A stretch of 64,000 nucleotides of DNA from assembly GCA_002049455.2 (NCBI GenBank), contig KV918881.1, positions 124,001-188,000 of the forward strand. The letters run 5' to 3'. The notes below the pieces were generated by a model, which saw only the letters and a program-made list of their open reading frames with translations, was not told the DNA's origin and made no database searches. The position numbers and the translations under genes were made by a program. Within the stretch, counting starts at the first letter, position 1. Each line of letters begins with the position of its first letter. Below, in pieces: positions 35,601 through 45,859 of the stretch. This DNA comes from Porphyra umbilicalis (Eukaryota > Rhodophyta > Bangiophyceae > Bangiales > Bangiaceae).

Positions 35601-36600
35601 CGATGACATTGAGCACAACGGTTCCAACGCCCGCCGTGGCTACGGACCCCTTGTCACCCATGGTGACGCTGCGTCCCGTGGTCGTCTGGTAGTCGTCGAA
35701 GCACCCGCGCATCCAGCACATGTGTGCAGACGCCGCAGAATCGACAAGCCACGACTTGGAGATGTCATCGGTGTCAGCCGCATTGCCCACCAGACAGATG
35801 GCGTCGTCGCTGTCGCTACCATCGTCAGCCGCAATCGCGGCCACCTTGTCCTGTCTCTGCTTCTTGGCCTTGAGCTCTGGGCAATCGTGAGAGATATGCC
35901 CAGACTTATGGCAGTAGTAGCACTCGATCTTGGAGAGGTCACCACGGCGGCCTTGACCTCGATAGTTGGCGCCGACGAGTGCCATGTCGCCAATGCGCTT
36001 CGTCGCCGGTGACTTGTCCGCCTGCCGCCGCTCCTCCTGAAGCAAGCGGCTCTTGACAAAGTCGAGGCTTAGCTCGTCCTCGCCCTTGGCGTCGAGAGCC
36101 ACTAGCAGGTTCTCGTACTTGGACGTCAGCCCGTTCAGGACGCTCATGGCAACGTCCATCTCCGTCACCTCGCCGCCCATGGCCTTGAGGTTCTCTCCGA
36201 GGTTGCGCACGCGGTTGATGTAGCCCAGCATGCCCTCGCCGACGGTCATTTCGACGATGTAGAACTCGCGTCGCGCCTTCATCTCGTTCATCAAACTCTT
36301 GCGCTGGAAGACACCTTGCAGCGTCGACCACATTTCCGCCGTCGTCTTGCAGCCCGCCACGTGCTCGAGCTGCTCAGATCCAAGGGTGAGCCCGATGATG
36401 GCGCTCGCCTTCGTGTCTCGACGCTTCCACACAGCCACCTCGCGGGCATCCGCGTCCGTCGGCTTGCCGTCTTCGTCAAGCATATCGTCCAGGTCGCGCA
36501 GCGCGAGGACCATCTTAATGCGCTGACGCCACTCGTGGAAGTTCGTCTCCGTCAACTTGTCGATCTTGATGCCGCCCATGCCGGCAGCGCCTCCGTCCAT
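32674..36600 (-). CDS. Copia gag-pol polyprotein (1308 aa)
   Basis: The domain order is that of Ty1/copia: gag, protease, integrase, reverse transcriptase, RNase H. The gag has a UBN2-like start (TETNFHEWRQRIKMVLALRD) and a CCHC knuckle (Cys227-Cys230-His235-Cys240). The protease signature is VDSAASAHMC with Asp287; Ala replaces the commoner Gly after DS. The integrase has the His/Cys zinc motif (HERLGHV...CEPC) and the catalytic triad Asp480, Asp543, Glu579, with 35 residues between the last two. The reverse transcriptase has the ETFAPVAK and KTAFLNGDLDEEVYMEQPDG blocks and YVDD at 990-993. RNase H has FSDADWAGD, a copia-type STTGFTFIFGGAAVSW and LSTMEAEYMAL. There is no frameshift between gag and pol, as is usual for plant-type copia. 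The ATG at 36600 is preceded by a 147-nt leader. Confidence 0.97.
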   Translation of the reverse strand: MDGGAAGMGGIKIDKLTETNFHEWRQRIKMVLALRDLDDMLDEDGKPTDADAREVAVWKRRDTKASAIIGLTLGSEQLEHVAGCKTTAEMWSTLQGVFQRKSLMNEMKARREFYIVEMTVGEGMLGYINRVRNLGENLKAMGGEVTEMDVAMSVLNGLTSKYENLLVALDAKGEDELSLDFVKSRLLQEERRQADKSPATKRIGDMALVGANYRGQGRRGDLSKIECYYCHKSGHISHDCPELKAKKQRQDKVAAIAADDGSDSDDAICLVGNAADTDDISKSWLVDSAASAHMCWMRGCFDDYQTTTGRSVTMGDKGSVATAGVGTVVLNVIVHGKTRKIKLEKVLHVPTMGFNLMSVGMMEERGAEVSFKGGKTIIKISDKVAACGTRKSGFYHLDMAPLLDIAAVASLQLWHERLGHVNVAGVKRMIKNKDIDGLKCSSMAVKDVCEPCMYGKAAMTPMPSAGGGRVSKRLQLVHSDLGGPMSEPSRGGALYFGTFTDDFSRWTDVVFLQKKSDLLSEYKKWLTKAQLHTGTKIKILRSDNGGEYVSNAFKALHDENGTTHQTTVPDTPQQNGVAERLNRVLVEMARTMMRHKDVDQDLWAGAIKTAVYIKNRVTSRALPVGKTPFELWTGNKPDVSHMRVFGSTCWVVLHKSHIDGKFGDKAAKGVFLGYPDGSKAYKVILDDGKVVKARSVVFAEANVSEVAEVAEELPGDENVGVETGLRSESDGGDVDADNDDKDDKQDDGSDKSADDNQGCGGSQDTLRRSGRARRPPVEYWRPVSLVAHEAPTTYVQAVQGQESAKWQIAMDEEMEAIRKNKTWRLTDRPASRRVLKGKWVYKVKNEVDKNGNNTKRHKARLCFMGNRQIKGLDFNETFAPVAKFTTIRCILAMTAANGWELHQMDVKTAFLNGDLDEEVYMEQPDGYVDPTYPDKVCRLLQALYGLKQAPKMWYAKLDDFLKSQGFDNIDPDACLYLLMDDGEIIIVLVYVDDLLLVASSLAAIYKIKDALHKRFEMKDLGEAKVILGLEIRRDEALGTLKLSPGKYAAQVLEKFGMAECNPIGTPLEVGLQLVKADESDDALPYREAVGSLMYLMVGTRPDLAFAIGKLSRFVSCYGKEHWAAIKRVLRYVKGSMDKGLVFDKNSSCVLQGFSDADWAGDHETRRSTTGFTFIFGGAAVSWGSKLQKTVALSTMEAEYMALCEASKEAVWLNKLVQSVATQGLRTAIWGGPINIKVDNSGCIDFSKNPVEHKRTKHIEIRYHFVREAITTDKVTLEHCATDDMVADPMTKELGKTKHDKHVEAMGLC

Positions 36601-36747
36601 GATGTCTTCTTGTCGTGGCGCCCGACCTTGCCGAGCCGTTCGCCTTGACCGTCACGTCCTTGAACCACCTTGACCTCGTCTTCTTCGCACTTGCCGCGAC
36701 CGCCGCGACACCAGCTGGCACACCTTGCTCTTGTCACAGCCCCGGCT

Positions 36748-36761
36748 CTGGGCCCATAACC
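36748..36761 (-). other. Copia primer-binding site, half-tRNA(iMet) type
   Basis: Directly adjoining the 5' LTR, the element RNA carries GGTTATGGGCCCAG. Its complement, CTGGGCCCATAACC, matches the anticodon stem-loop (CAU anticodon) of eukaryotic initiator tRNA-Met, not its 3' acceptor end. Drosophila copia and yeast Ty5 are known to prime this way. The match is recognised from memory of the tRNA sequence. Confidence 0.82.
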
Positions 36762-37179
36762 TGTTGAATCGCAGTGGGAATAGGGGTTGGGGGACCACGG
36801 TGAAGTGGTTGAGTGGCTTGAGCTTGTGTGTGTGTGTGCGAACGTGCTTTGTTGGTTGTCCTAAGGTTCGCCCGCCTCTCCCAACCGAGAGCACCTCTCA
36901 AATAGTCCCCACCGGCCCAAGTGCTCCCCCCTCTCGCGCCCACACCGACGCCCACGTCCTCGCACCAAATCGAATCACTCACCAAATCAAAAGCCACTAG
37001 AGCAAAGCGAAGATCAAATCCAAAGCATGCCAAAAGTAACGCCCCGAGATGACCCAACACAAATGTGTGCAACTTGACCACGTCTTGCACATGTACCATG
37101 TGGGGTACCATAAGGGTCACCGACCATCATCCATCCGCGAACCGCCAGTGGAGTCGGCGACGAGCATCACAGTCCAACA
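36762..37179 (-). repeat. Copia 5' LTR
   Basis: 418 bp, identical to the 3' LTR except for G at 37025. It contains the element promoter by position. Confidence 0.95.
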
Positions 37180-37184
37180 CATCC

Positions 37185-37996
37185 TCCCGCAGCAGAAGCG
37201 GGGCGTGCCGATGCGGCAGGTGCGCTCCCAGCGCGGGAACCAGCCTGGCCGCCAGCCATACTCGCCGAGTGCGACGCGACCGAGTGAGACAAGTTTCGCT
37301 CGTCTTGCGGGGGAGAAGTGGCAGCACGCGGCGGGGGAGCAGGCGGCGGGGGAGTGGCAGCACGCGGCGGGGGAGTGGCAGCACGCGTCGGAGTGACAGC
37401 TCGCGTCGAGGGAGTGGCAGCACGCGTCGAGGGAATGGCAACACGCGGCAGGGCGGCGGCAGTAGGCGGCGGGGCGGGAGCAGCAGGCGGCGGGGCGGGG
37501 CAGTAGGCGGCGGGGCGGGGGCAGTAGGCGGCGGGGCGGGGGCAGTAGGCGGCGGGTAGAGGGCAGTAGGCGGCGGGGCGGGGGCAGTAGGCGGCGGGGC
37601 GGGGGCAGTAGGCGGCGGGGCGAGGGCAGTAGGCGGCGGGGAGAGGGCAGTAGGCGGCGGGACGGGGGCAGTAGGCGGCGGGGCGAGGGCAGTAGGCGGC
37701 GGGGCGAGGGCAGTAGGCGGCGGGGCGGCGGCTGCTGCTCCGGAATCGCGGAAAGCGAGGACGGAGGCGCTCAGAAGGGAGGCTGTCGACTCCCGGCCCT
37801 TGTCGGCGGCGGCCGTCGGTGCTCCGTCCGCGACTCGGTCGGCGTCGACGGCCGTCGCCTCGGTCCCTGGTCCATTCCGGCCATCGCCGGCGGCTGCAGC
37901 CGCTGCCCCACGGTCCCCGCGGCCTCCGGTCTCCTCTCTGTCCAGTACGTTGCCAATGCACACGAGTAGGCGGCCCGAAGAGGAAGCATTCGCCAT
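37185..37996 (-). CDS. Hydroxyproline-rich-like ORF with PPPTA heptad repeats, 3' end altered by copia
   Basis: The ATG at 37996 opens a non-repetitive 85-residue start (MANASSSGRLLVCIGNVLDR, DKGRESTASLLSASVL). It is followed by about 13 heptads APPPTA(L/P), then Pro/Arg/Leu-rich sequence. A Pro-Thr heptad repeat of this type resembles cell-wall glycoproteins, but no clear signal peptide is present. The copia element sits near its 3' end: in the empty site the frame would have closed about nine codons after the insertion point, whereas now it enters the LTR and stops at 37127. The repeat is encoded by a 21-bp satellite, so the ORF could be incidental. Confidence 0.35.
37459..37726. repeat. 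21-bp GCAGTAGGCGGCGGGGCGGGG array, about 13 units
   Basis: Units are nearly identical, with small changes (GGGTAGA, GGGAGAG, GGGACGG at the end). A related 24-bp GCAGCACGCGGCGGGGGAGTG set precedes it (37320-37400). The array is G-quadruplex-prone. Before the copia insertion it lay only about 750 bp from the GGGGCAGTA array at 31866-31983. Confidence 0.88.
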
Positions 37997-38863
37997 TCTG
38001 CCAACTGCGGGCGCGGGCAGAAGGGGGGTTCGAGCGTCTGTGCGGGGTTGGAGGGGGGGGGGGTCCGTGTGGGGGTCAGGGAGAGGGTCCGTGAGGATGC
38101 TGGGAGCCCGTTTGTCGCGGTGCGGGTCGCCTCAAGGAGGTATCACAGACGAACTGACCAGCGGGCTTTAAGGACACCCACCAGCAGTAGTGGGGCGGGA
38201 CAGGAGGGCCCCCAGAACGCCCGTGGAAGAGTTGTTACCGGGCCAAAGAGAGCCCTTGCCGGAGGTGTTGCTGGGCCGTGGCGCGGGCCAAAAAAGGGCC
38301 AACGAGAAGGGCCGTGAGAAAGGCCTGTCGAAAGGCCCTTGCCAGCAGTGTTGCCGGGCCGTCTCGCCTGTCCCCAAAAAGCCGACACGAGCCGGACACG
38401 GCGGACACAACCTGGGCAGCTAGCCTGTCGCCAACCGGGAGTGCTTCGCAGCACCAATCAGTGCTCGCCATCAGTATCGAGCTACCATCACGCGGCCCCG
38501 TGCAGCTGTGATCAGGTGGCTCCTGAGCTCCCAGCGCCCTCAGGCAGGCAAAAATGATGGCTCGGTGCCCGCACGAGGCTGGAGGGCTCTCATTCATTAC
38601 CGAGAGGACCATTCGATGCCCCACAATCTCTGGATCAGGGGCCAGTGCTGACAGACTGACAGATACGATTTCATATTGTAAACCTTGTGGGGTTACTTCT
38701 GGTGTTACTGGGTGGGATTACTTTACAGTCAGCATATCTGAATGATGCATTCGTGCCACCTGCCCGCCTTCCTCCCGACCCGGTCGACCGCTGCACCTCT
38801 TCCCACCGTGGGTCAGCTCCAGGCCCGCTCTGTCCTGCTTACGAGTGCTGGTGGCTTGCGTCG
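37997..38863. other. Left flank of the second Plavaka-like element; no gene
   Basis: A G run (38049-38059) is followed by two imperfect copies of a GGCCCTTGCC(G/A)G(A/C)(G/A)GTGTTGC(T/C)GGGCCGT block near 38246 and 38335. Then comes ordinary sequence that is likely promoter or terminal region of the transposon downstream. Terminal inverted repeats could not be identified by eye. Confidence 0.4.
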
Positions 38864-41800
38864 ATGAGTTTTCCGTGCCGAGCAGCAGACTGCGACCGCT
38901 GTTTTAGTCGATGCCTCGGACAGCACCGGCATGCGGCACACGCGCACCGTGAGGCAACGCCCACGGGGTGTGAGGGTATCAACACCATTTGTATAGAGTC
39001 TGATGCGTCTGAGGAGTCTGGTGAGCCCGGAGGCCCTGCGGTTGCAGTGGGTTCTGCCATTTGCATAGAGTCTGATGAGTCTGGTGGCCCTACGGTTGCA
39101 ATGGGTATTGCCGCGACGGCTGCCACTGCCGCGACGGCTGGCACGTCTAATTCTGGGGGTGCTGGGGACGCTGGGGATGCCGGGGATGCTGGGGGTGCTG
39201 GGGACGCTGGGGATGCCGGGGATGCTGGGGGTGTTGGGGGTGTTGGGGGTGTTGGGGGTGTGCGGGACGTAGTAGGACTGGAGTCTGAGGTATTCCTGGA
39301 GCTCGCTCGGGCAATCACAGCACCTGCTTCTCCTCCAAAGCCGTCGCCTCGACGGGGTCGCGCCCGGCGAGGCGCCCCGTCTGAGAGCACCAGGCGAGCG
39401 CGCCGTGCTGACGCGCAGAACCGTCACCGGAGGCGTGCGCGCCGTCGAGGCAACACCGCCGGTGCCAACCCGACCGATGGATCTGTCGGGGATAATGAGG
39501 ATACGACTGGAGAGGTACATGCGGCTGCGCGTGGGCATGGCCGTGGGAGTGTTGCCGGCGGGGGAGGAGTAAGAGACGAGGACGGCGGTACGGAAGCTCA
39601 GAGCCCCGGGGCCGGTGGCGATCGGGGTTTATGTGAGCAGGATTTCGACCACTACGAGCGCTTTGGGGACGCCAGGCGTGCAACCACCGCTTTTCCACCA
39701 CTGGAGGGCGGAGGAGGCAGCGGGGGAGGGCGCGCCCCGTGGCTGAGCGAAGACCTGTGGCACGTTTTCACGTTTGCCTGCACATCGGGCGGCGGATGCG
39801 GCCTGTCGCAACAGGAGCTGCGCCGGTTGTACCGGTACACCAAGGCGGTAGAGGCGGCAAGTTCCGCCTCCCGCAAGCCATTTACAGCAGCCTTCCACAC
39901 TTCAAACCGGTTTGTTGCCACCGTTCGACGCTTCAAGCGCTCTCTCGTCGCCCCTCTCAACTGGAAAAAGGTTGTTATGGCGGTTGACGGTCGCAAGTAC
40001 ACCGTCTTCTTCCGCGACGCTTTCGACGCTGCCCAGGAGGAGATCATGCAAGTGGAGCTAGGGGACCTGTGCTGGGGACCGCCGCTGTCTCCAGCTGACA
40101 ATGGCGTGGAAGGGCCACAGTCGGTGCTACTGCGAGGCAGCTGGGACGGGGAGATTTACCGGGAGCAGCAAGCCCACGTCGAGGGCACTATGCACGAGGA
40201 TACGAGAGTACTGGCGATGCACCTGTACTCTGATGCTACTGTGCTCAGCAGCAGCGGAGCAGAATCGGCGTACCCTTTGCGTATGCGCGTCGTCAACATC
40301 AACACCAAGGACGTGCGATGGGTCACACTAGCGTACATCCCACAGGTCGAGTCCAAGTTCGTAAAGACGCGCAAAGGCCATGAGGTGCGTTCCGAGCTGC
40401 TCCAGCGGATTTTACACCTCGTCTTTCGGGGCAGCGTGCTGGCCAGCCACCGTGGGGCGTGGCTGAACTTACCCGGCGGTGGTCGAGTGCGTGTCTCCCC
40501 ACGTGCCCTCCTTTACGTGTGTGATCAACCTGAGGAGCGTGCCGTAATGTGCCTGAAGGGTACTGGCTGTCTCTTTCCCTGTACGCCCTGCATGGTGGGA
40601 CGGGAGGACTCGTGCTCGGCGTCCGGGGCCGATGCTCCTAGCAGAGACGTCCAGGAGACGGTACGGGCGCAGCTCAAGAACGCTACGATGGGGACCTTTT
40701 GGGGCGCGGCGGCGAGGCGTGCAGAGGTAGAGTTGGAGCACAGCCTCAACAGCGTGGTCCCTGCGATGGCCGCGTGGGCTGGCCTTGGAAAAGGTCCCCG
40801 CATGCTGTACCGATTGCCAGGTTTCGATCGCCTTCACGTACGTCTCTTTGCTCGTCGAGAGTAGAACTGCTCGCTCCTTGCATTTGGTGGGCGGGCGAGC
40901 GCCCATGTTGGGCGCCTCTCTATCGGTATGCTGCCTCGGTCCTGTTCAGTATACGTTCAGTATCTCACTGTGCACGGCCCGTGACATGGCGCGAGTAGCT
41001 CTTGTGGTATTGGTGCTGTGTGTTGTGTGCCCGAGAGTAGGTCATGGACACTGGTATCAACAGGAAGGTCGCCAACGAGGTGCCTGTTTACCTTCGCAAG
41101 GTGGCAGAAGGTGGAGTCCATGCGCGGTTTGACACCGTCACAAACACCGAGCGTGGCATCAATATGCGGTTCAAGCACGCGTCGCGTCGTTTGCGCGTGC
41201 CGTACATCCACCCTGGGTACGTTTTGAGCCCTACTGGGTGTGTTTATTGCTTGGGGGCAGGCTGTGGCTCACATCCCTTCACCGTATCCGCGTACTGACA
41301 AGAGGCTACCGTGCTATCAGTCCCTTTTGGCAGTATGGGCTCCTATGGCACAGGTACTTTGTCCCAGAGGCTACAAGGCAGGCCACAATGACGGGCAGTG
41401 AGCACCGTCGTGCCCTACCATTCCTGCCTTTCGGTGTCGTGGGCGTAGCGGGCGCCCCGGGCAATAGCGACCACCACAGCGCTTTGACTGCGGCTATTTG
41501 CGAGCTGGTTGTCGTGACAAACGCACTCTTTGCCGCACAGTGTACCAACCAGGGCGGTGGTATTCTGTACTCGGAGGCGGTTGCGCTGGCCAAGAAGGCC
41601 CACGCGTGGGTGGTTGAGGTCTTTCAGCCCGTACTGGGGCCAGCCCACACCACCAAGCTTCACCGCATGTCGGCGCATCTTCTGGACGAGTTTCGCCTCA
41701 GGGGTAACGTCGGTGACGGCAACAGTGCGTATAATGAGGCCCTACACAAGGCAGTTAAGGCCGCTTACAAGCTTACCAACAAGAGGAGGGACCAGTTCGT

Positions 41801-42584
41801 CGAGCAACTTGTGCTGAGCGAGCAGGTGTACACCCTGCTCCACGACGGAGAGGAGGACAACGCCGACGCGGAGGAGGAGGGACCAGGGGCCGACACGGGC
41901 GGCGACTATGACTCGGCAGGGACACGGCGCAGCCGTTCGCAGTGGCGGCAGCGGCGGCGGCGGCGGCGGCGGTATGCCAAGAAGTACTCTCTGGCTGAGC
42001 TGGCCAGGAGCCACATTATCCCTGGCTTGGCGGCTGTGCTGTGTCGTCCCGAGAGTACGCTCCTCTGCAGGAGCGGAAGCCTCTATTATGGCGACGCCTC
42101 TCAACCGAGGCGAGGGCGCGCCCAACACACTATCCGGGCCGCGCCGGTTTTCCATGGGTCACCGTTGTTTGACTGGCTGCGGTACCGCCGACCAGATGGG
42201 GCCATTCGGGTCGGTCAGGCCGCCCTAGTGGTAACGACACGGGCCCGCGGCTGGAAGCGGCTGGTGGTGCGGCGAGCGGAAAAGGCTACGGCGAGACCCA
42301 GATGCGTGCTGACCAAGTACGGGTGTGAGCGCCTACAATGGGATATGGAGGCAGAGGGAGACGCAGTACGCCTCGACGTGCTTACGACTGCGGACATTGT
42401 GAGCTGGATTGCCGTCGAGTATGACTGGGAGGACCTCAGTGAGCGCCAAGGCGTTACGGTGATGCCCGACGGCGTCCCCAACACGGCGGAGGAGCGACGG
42501 GCGTCTCGCTTTTTTGTTAATGCGTTTGTTGTTCGAGCGGGCCTGGGTGAGTGCGCATCTGACAGTGAGGACGGCTCCGAGTAA
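38864..42584 (+). CDS. Plavaka/CMC-like DNA transposase copy 2, three exons, apparently intact
   Basis: The exons are 38864-40837, 41041-41216 and 41321-42584. The introns are GTACGT...GAGTAG (phase 0) and GTACGT...ATCAG (phase 2). The spliced product is 1137 residues. It starts with a C2H2 finger (FPCRAADCDRCFSRCLGQHR), then an Asp/Gly/Ala collagen-like minisatellite (39157-39260) and a disordered Arg-rich linker. The catalytic region contains MHLYSDATVLSSSGAESAYP, a likely first catalytic Asp, then VTLAYIPQVESKF and the CLFPCTPCMVGREDSC cluster. After PGFDRLHVMDTGINR come HTTKLHRMSAHLLDEFRLRG and NEALHKAVKAAYKLTNK. The chromo-like end is RVGQAALVVT...FVNAFVV. The N-terminal finger and SDAT...SAYP layout match large fungal Plavaka transposases; the family name is from memory. 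No stop or shift is seen. Confidence 0.8.
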
Positions 42585-42599
42585 AGCCGGTGCAGTATC

Positions 42600-43190
42600 T
42601 GGGAAAGTCATCTCGGCGGGAGGAGAAGAGTGTGCCGGTCCGGGGGGGGGGGGGGGGGGGGGGGACGTGCCAGGGAAAGAAAGGTCGGGGCGGGGGCGGG
42701 GGGGAAGGAAGAAAAGGTCGTTGCGCAGTGTTCCACAGTGGTGTCAGGGCACCGATGGGAAGGGGACCAGGGCTCTGCTTGGCAGTGTGGGGCATGGGCG
42801 CGCGGCGGGGCAGAAGCACCCGAGTTGTGGAGTAGGGCGGGGGCATTGGCGCGGCGGGGCGGGGCGGGGGCATTCGCATGGTGGGGGCACGGGCGCGGCG
42901 GGGCAGGGGCTTGGGCGGGGGCATCGGCGGGGCGGGGGCATGGGCACGGGCGCGTGGCGGGGCGGGGGCAAGCGCGCGGCGTCGCTGCGAGACCTGACCG
43001 GCCACGCACTCGAGGATCACTGAGGATCACAGGGGGCCACGGCCACGTACGTACCGGACAGCGAACCCCACTACATTCCCGTGATCAACGGCCAGAGTTG
43101 ATCCGTGACCAGCCGTCGCTGGCAGGCATTGAATCGTCCCACGTGCTACAATTATCCTTCAAGCCGACCGACTTGTAGCCTGCTTTTTGG
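42600..43190. other. G-rich low-complexity DNA, 3' flank of the transposon
   Basis: A run of about 20 G (42643-42663) is followed by GGGGC(A/G)-rich degenerate repeats to 42970. Open frames on both strands are compositional. No gene. Confidence 0.5.
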
Positions 43191-43377
43191 GAGGCTACAT
43201 CAAGCAGCTTCCCTCCGCGTCGTCGTAGATTGATGAGGGCTCCGCTTGTAGCCCACGTTCCCTCGTGGCCAGCACAGGGCCGTCTGGGCCAGCAAGAATT
43301 TCAGATCGGCAGTAATAATTTCGGCCAGCAGCACGCCCGCAGCACGCGCAGCACTCCCAGCACACCCCCAGTAGAGT

Positions 43378-43560
43378 GGTACATTTTCGCGACGATGCAC
43401 GCACCGTCTGGACAAGGCCTCAACCCGCATCGAAACGATGGCTACGATTGGACTTCCGATGCGTATCGGAGACTGCATCGAAATCAAATAAGGATCTGTC
43501 GATGCGCATCGGGCGAGAACGATTGGCTTTAGATGCAGAAAACACAAAGGCGGACGATTC
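43378..43560. repeat. Second member of the GATGCG-rich dispersed repeat
   Basis: It starts with GGTACATTTTCGCGACGATG, an exact inverse match to 28845-28864. It continues with many CGATGCG(T/C)ATCG motifs resembling those at 28604-28870. Ends are not defined. Confidence 0.45.
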
Positions 43561-43661
43561 TTCCGAAAGCTTAACGGTGGCGGGCCAGCCGAGTTGCCGG
43601 GTGGCGGGGGCGCGGCTCGCGGCCCCTTTGCGTGTACAGTCAATATCCGGTTATATGCGCT

Positions 43662-43689
43662 CCAGTTATATGACATGTCATATAACTGG
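43662..43689. repeat. Perfect 28-bp AT-rich palindrome
   Basis: The arm CCAGTTATATGACA is followed immediately by its reverse complement, with no spacer. A variant half-site (CCGGTTATATG) lies 14 bp upstream. It is strikingly AT-rich in GC-rich DNA. It could be a protein-dimer site, a cruciform or a transposon remnant. Confidence 0.85.
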
Positions 43690-43879
43690 GGGATTTTCCT
43701 TGCCCGAGGTCGCACGAGAACGCAGTATTCAACTGTTTGCAGACGACCGAATCGCCCGAGGGCATCTCATTGGTCAGATCCTGCAAATGTGACGACGCAG
43801 TCAGCAACAATCCAGCAACCTGGACAGTTGACCAAGTGCGCAAGGGTGTCATATGAGCGGATAATGACGGTACAGCGCA

Positions 43880-44075
43880 CGCACCGAATGGAGCCGCTAC
43901 GTAGCGCGAGCTCGGCGCGATGTGTGGCATGTGCCGTGGACCTCGTAGCGGTCGGGAAATCTCATGTGGCTCACGAGCCGCTTTTTCGTTGGAGTCTGTG
44001 GCCCTCCTGCATTTGGGGCGCGGGCGTGTCTGCCAGCCGGTCATCCCCAGGTGGCCGGCGAGAGCACCGTTTCGG
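43880..44075 (+). repeat. Dispersed repeat, copy 1
   Basis: It contains GCCGCTACGTAGCGCGAGC, ATGTGTGGCA, the sequence CCGCTTTTTCGTTGGA, GTGGCCCT(C)CTG and TCATCCCCAGGTGG. The same landmarks in the same order occur at 47885-48075. No coding content that I recognise. Confidence 0.6.
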
Positions 44076-44725
44076 GAGCACTGTGTCTGGGGGGAACAGG
44101 GTGCGCACGGCCGCTTCCAAGGCGAAGAGGTCGACTGTTGACAGCCAGCTGCTGCCGCAGCGACTGATATCCGGTCGGCGCTCCGCGCGCACGGCCCGCC
44201 TGTGGGGGTCCCTCCGCTGGGTGCTGCGTCAGGCGATGCCCCCGTGGATCATCAACGTGCTCCGCCGCCGCAAATCACAAGAAAACCGATATCTCTGACT
44301 CTCGACATGCTCCGATGACATTTGACAGATGAGGACTTTGAAAGCTCCACGAGTCGTGAGCCGCAGCAGGCAGCTGTCCCTACAGCTGAGGGAAGCCCTG
44401 TTGGCGCTCCAGCCGGGTCCCCAGATGCATGGGATACCCTGAGGGATGGGACTCGTGACTTTCAGGAGCGGAGCCACATGGCCTGGTCTCAGAACCCCAG
44501 ACGACCCGTGGCACGTGGCCCATCATTTTTTGGTGATGTTTGCAACGACCAACGCGGCACATCGATTGCTTTCACCAGTTGCGCTACACCTTCTCAATCG
44601 AGGTGTCCTGAGCCACAAGCTGGGAGTGGAAAGACATGCATTTATTGCCGTCAGCAGAGTGCAGCCGATAAATGACCGACGGAACGAAGGCCCAACAGAA
44701 TGGGGTGCGCTCAGCACGTGATAGA
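44076..44725. other. No supported gene
   Basis: Sequence of ordinary composition with short overlapping ORFs on both strands and no recognisable domain or RNA gene. Confidence 0.4.
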
Positions 44726-45160
44726 AAGGCTCTGCGTTTCTCCCAGTCTGGGGATCATTGCAGCTGGTTGCGCCAATCGGAACTGCCCTCGCGGGACGTG
44801 CCAGCGCGACCGGTAGTAATCACTCGTGCAGACGAGATAACAAGGCTCTGCAGTTATGCTGGAGGCGTCTCCCTGTCTCCATACCACTGCAGCTCACTGC
44901 GCGCCTGGACCTGCCCTGGTGGGCTGCGCCGGCGCGGCCGGTGGCCTCCACTGCACACGCACCAACGCGCCGACGTGCGCGCGAGATCGCAAGGCTCTGC
45001 AGTTCTGCTGGGGTTGCCTCCCTGTCTGGAGACCAGCGCAGCTGTTTGCGCGACCGGTCCTGCCCTGGCGGGATATGCCAGCGCAGTCCGTGGCCACCAC
45101 TGCACGCGCACCAACGTGGCGACATTCAGGGCGTACTCGCATCCGTCGCCAGTGGGCCAC
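44726..45160. repeat. Tandem repeat, three units of 116-149 bp
   Basis: Units begin AAGGCTCTGC at 44726, 44842 and 44991. They share CTCCCTGTCT or TCCCAGTCTG, then GCAGCT...GCGCG, CTGCCCT(G/C)GCGGG-like sequence and GCACGCGCACCAACG. They are diverged at roughly the 20-30% level by eye. The array ends just upstream of the TATA element of the small ORF and may be part of its upstream region. Confidence 0.75.
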
Positions 45161-45176
45161 TTGCCTGCTGCACCAC

Positions 45177-45185
45177 TCTATAAGA
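45177..45185 (+). promoter_or_regulatory. TATA-like element of the small ORF
   Basis: CTCTATAAGAG lies about 200 bp upstream of the ATG at 45383, with no competing ATG in good context between. Confidence 0.45.
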
Positions 45186-45382
45186 GCGAGCGGGGGCCAG
45201 AATTGTGTTGGACTCCCACATTGCATACATGTGCCCGTCGAGCATTGGCGGAGTGTTCGCCTCCGCACTGAGCCTTCCTCCTCTCCCTACCTTCCCTCCC
45301 CTGCCACAAAGTGACGGCGTGTCGACCCTCCCCCCCCCAAGAGCGCCACGAGCTTCGTGTGACGCAAGAGGCGCCTTCCACC

Positions 45383-45559
45383 ATGAGCGGCGCCAACAGC
45401 CAAACCAACCCCGACGCCATACAAGAGGACGGCCTCGCGGCCCGGACTGCTGACGGGGCGGCGGATACCAATGGCACCATGATGGCGACGAAGACGCCGG
45501 AGGAGACGGAGGCGGCCAACCAGGCGGCCGACGTGGACTCTGGCCTGCTGGGCTCGTAG
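45383..45559 (+). CDS. Small acidic hydrophilic protein (58 aa)
   Basis: The ATG lies in an excellent context (TTCCACCATGAGC) and gives a 58-residue protein. It starts MSGANSQTNPDAIQEDG and continues with Thr/Ala/Glu/Asp-rich sequence to a terminal VDSGLLGS. It is predicted disordered, has no Cys or Trp, and has no signal peptide or domain. A TATA-like element lies upstream, and a duplicated stem-loop follows 130 bp after the stop, presumably in the 3' UTR. An upstream in-frame ATG at 45311 adds 24 residues but has a poorer context. Not recognised; it resembles small hydrophilic stress proteins only in composition. Confidence 0.5.
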   Translation: MSGANSQTNPDAIQEDGLAARTADGAADTNGTMMATKTPEETEAANQAADVDSGLLGS

Positions 45560-45686
45560 CGGTCGACGGGTCGCCCGTAACCGTGACAAGTTGTCGGCGG
45601 CGCGGTGGTGGCGCGTGGTATGGGTAGGGGTATGCCCTACCTACCTAGTCGCCCAGCTGGTGCGAGGTCGGAGGCCCCTGGTGCGG

Positions 45687-45854
45687 TTTGATCCAAGGCA
45701 GCTTTTTGTTGTGTCCACACCCGCGCCAAAAAGTGCGCGGTGTTGAGAGTAGTGTGATGACTCCTGTGTGTTTGATCCAAGGCAGCTTCTAGTTGTGTCC
45801 ACACCCGCGCCAAAAAGTGCGCGGTGTTGAGAGTAGTGTGATGAATACTGTGTT
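45687..45854 (+). repeat. 84-bp tandem duplication containing a stem-loop
   Basis: The units 45687-45770 and 45771-45854 differ at about five positions. Each contains ACACCCGCGCC AAAAA GTGCGCGGTGT, which can fold as a GC-rich hairpin with an A-rich loop. In the transcript of the small ORF this would be a double 3' stem-loop. Confidence 0.88.
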
Positions 45855-45859
45855 TTACT

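Larger units (their letters stand above)
32216..37184 (-). mobile_element. Complete Ty1/copia LTR retrotransposon with 5-bp TSD
   Basis: Two 418-bp LTRs (32221-32638 and 36762-37179) begin TGTTG and end CAACA in element orientation. They are flanked by a CATCC target duplication (32216-32220, 37180-37184). The LTRs differ at one position only (A at 32484, G at 37025). Between them are a primer site, a single gag-pol ORF without stops or shifts, and a polypurine tract. All parts needed for mobility appear intact, so the insertion is recent and possibly active. Its target was the 3' end of the PPPTA-repeat ORF. Confidence 0.97.
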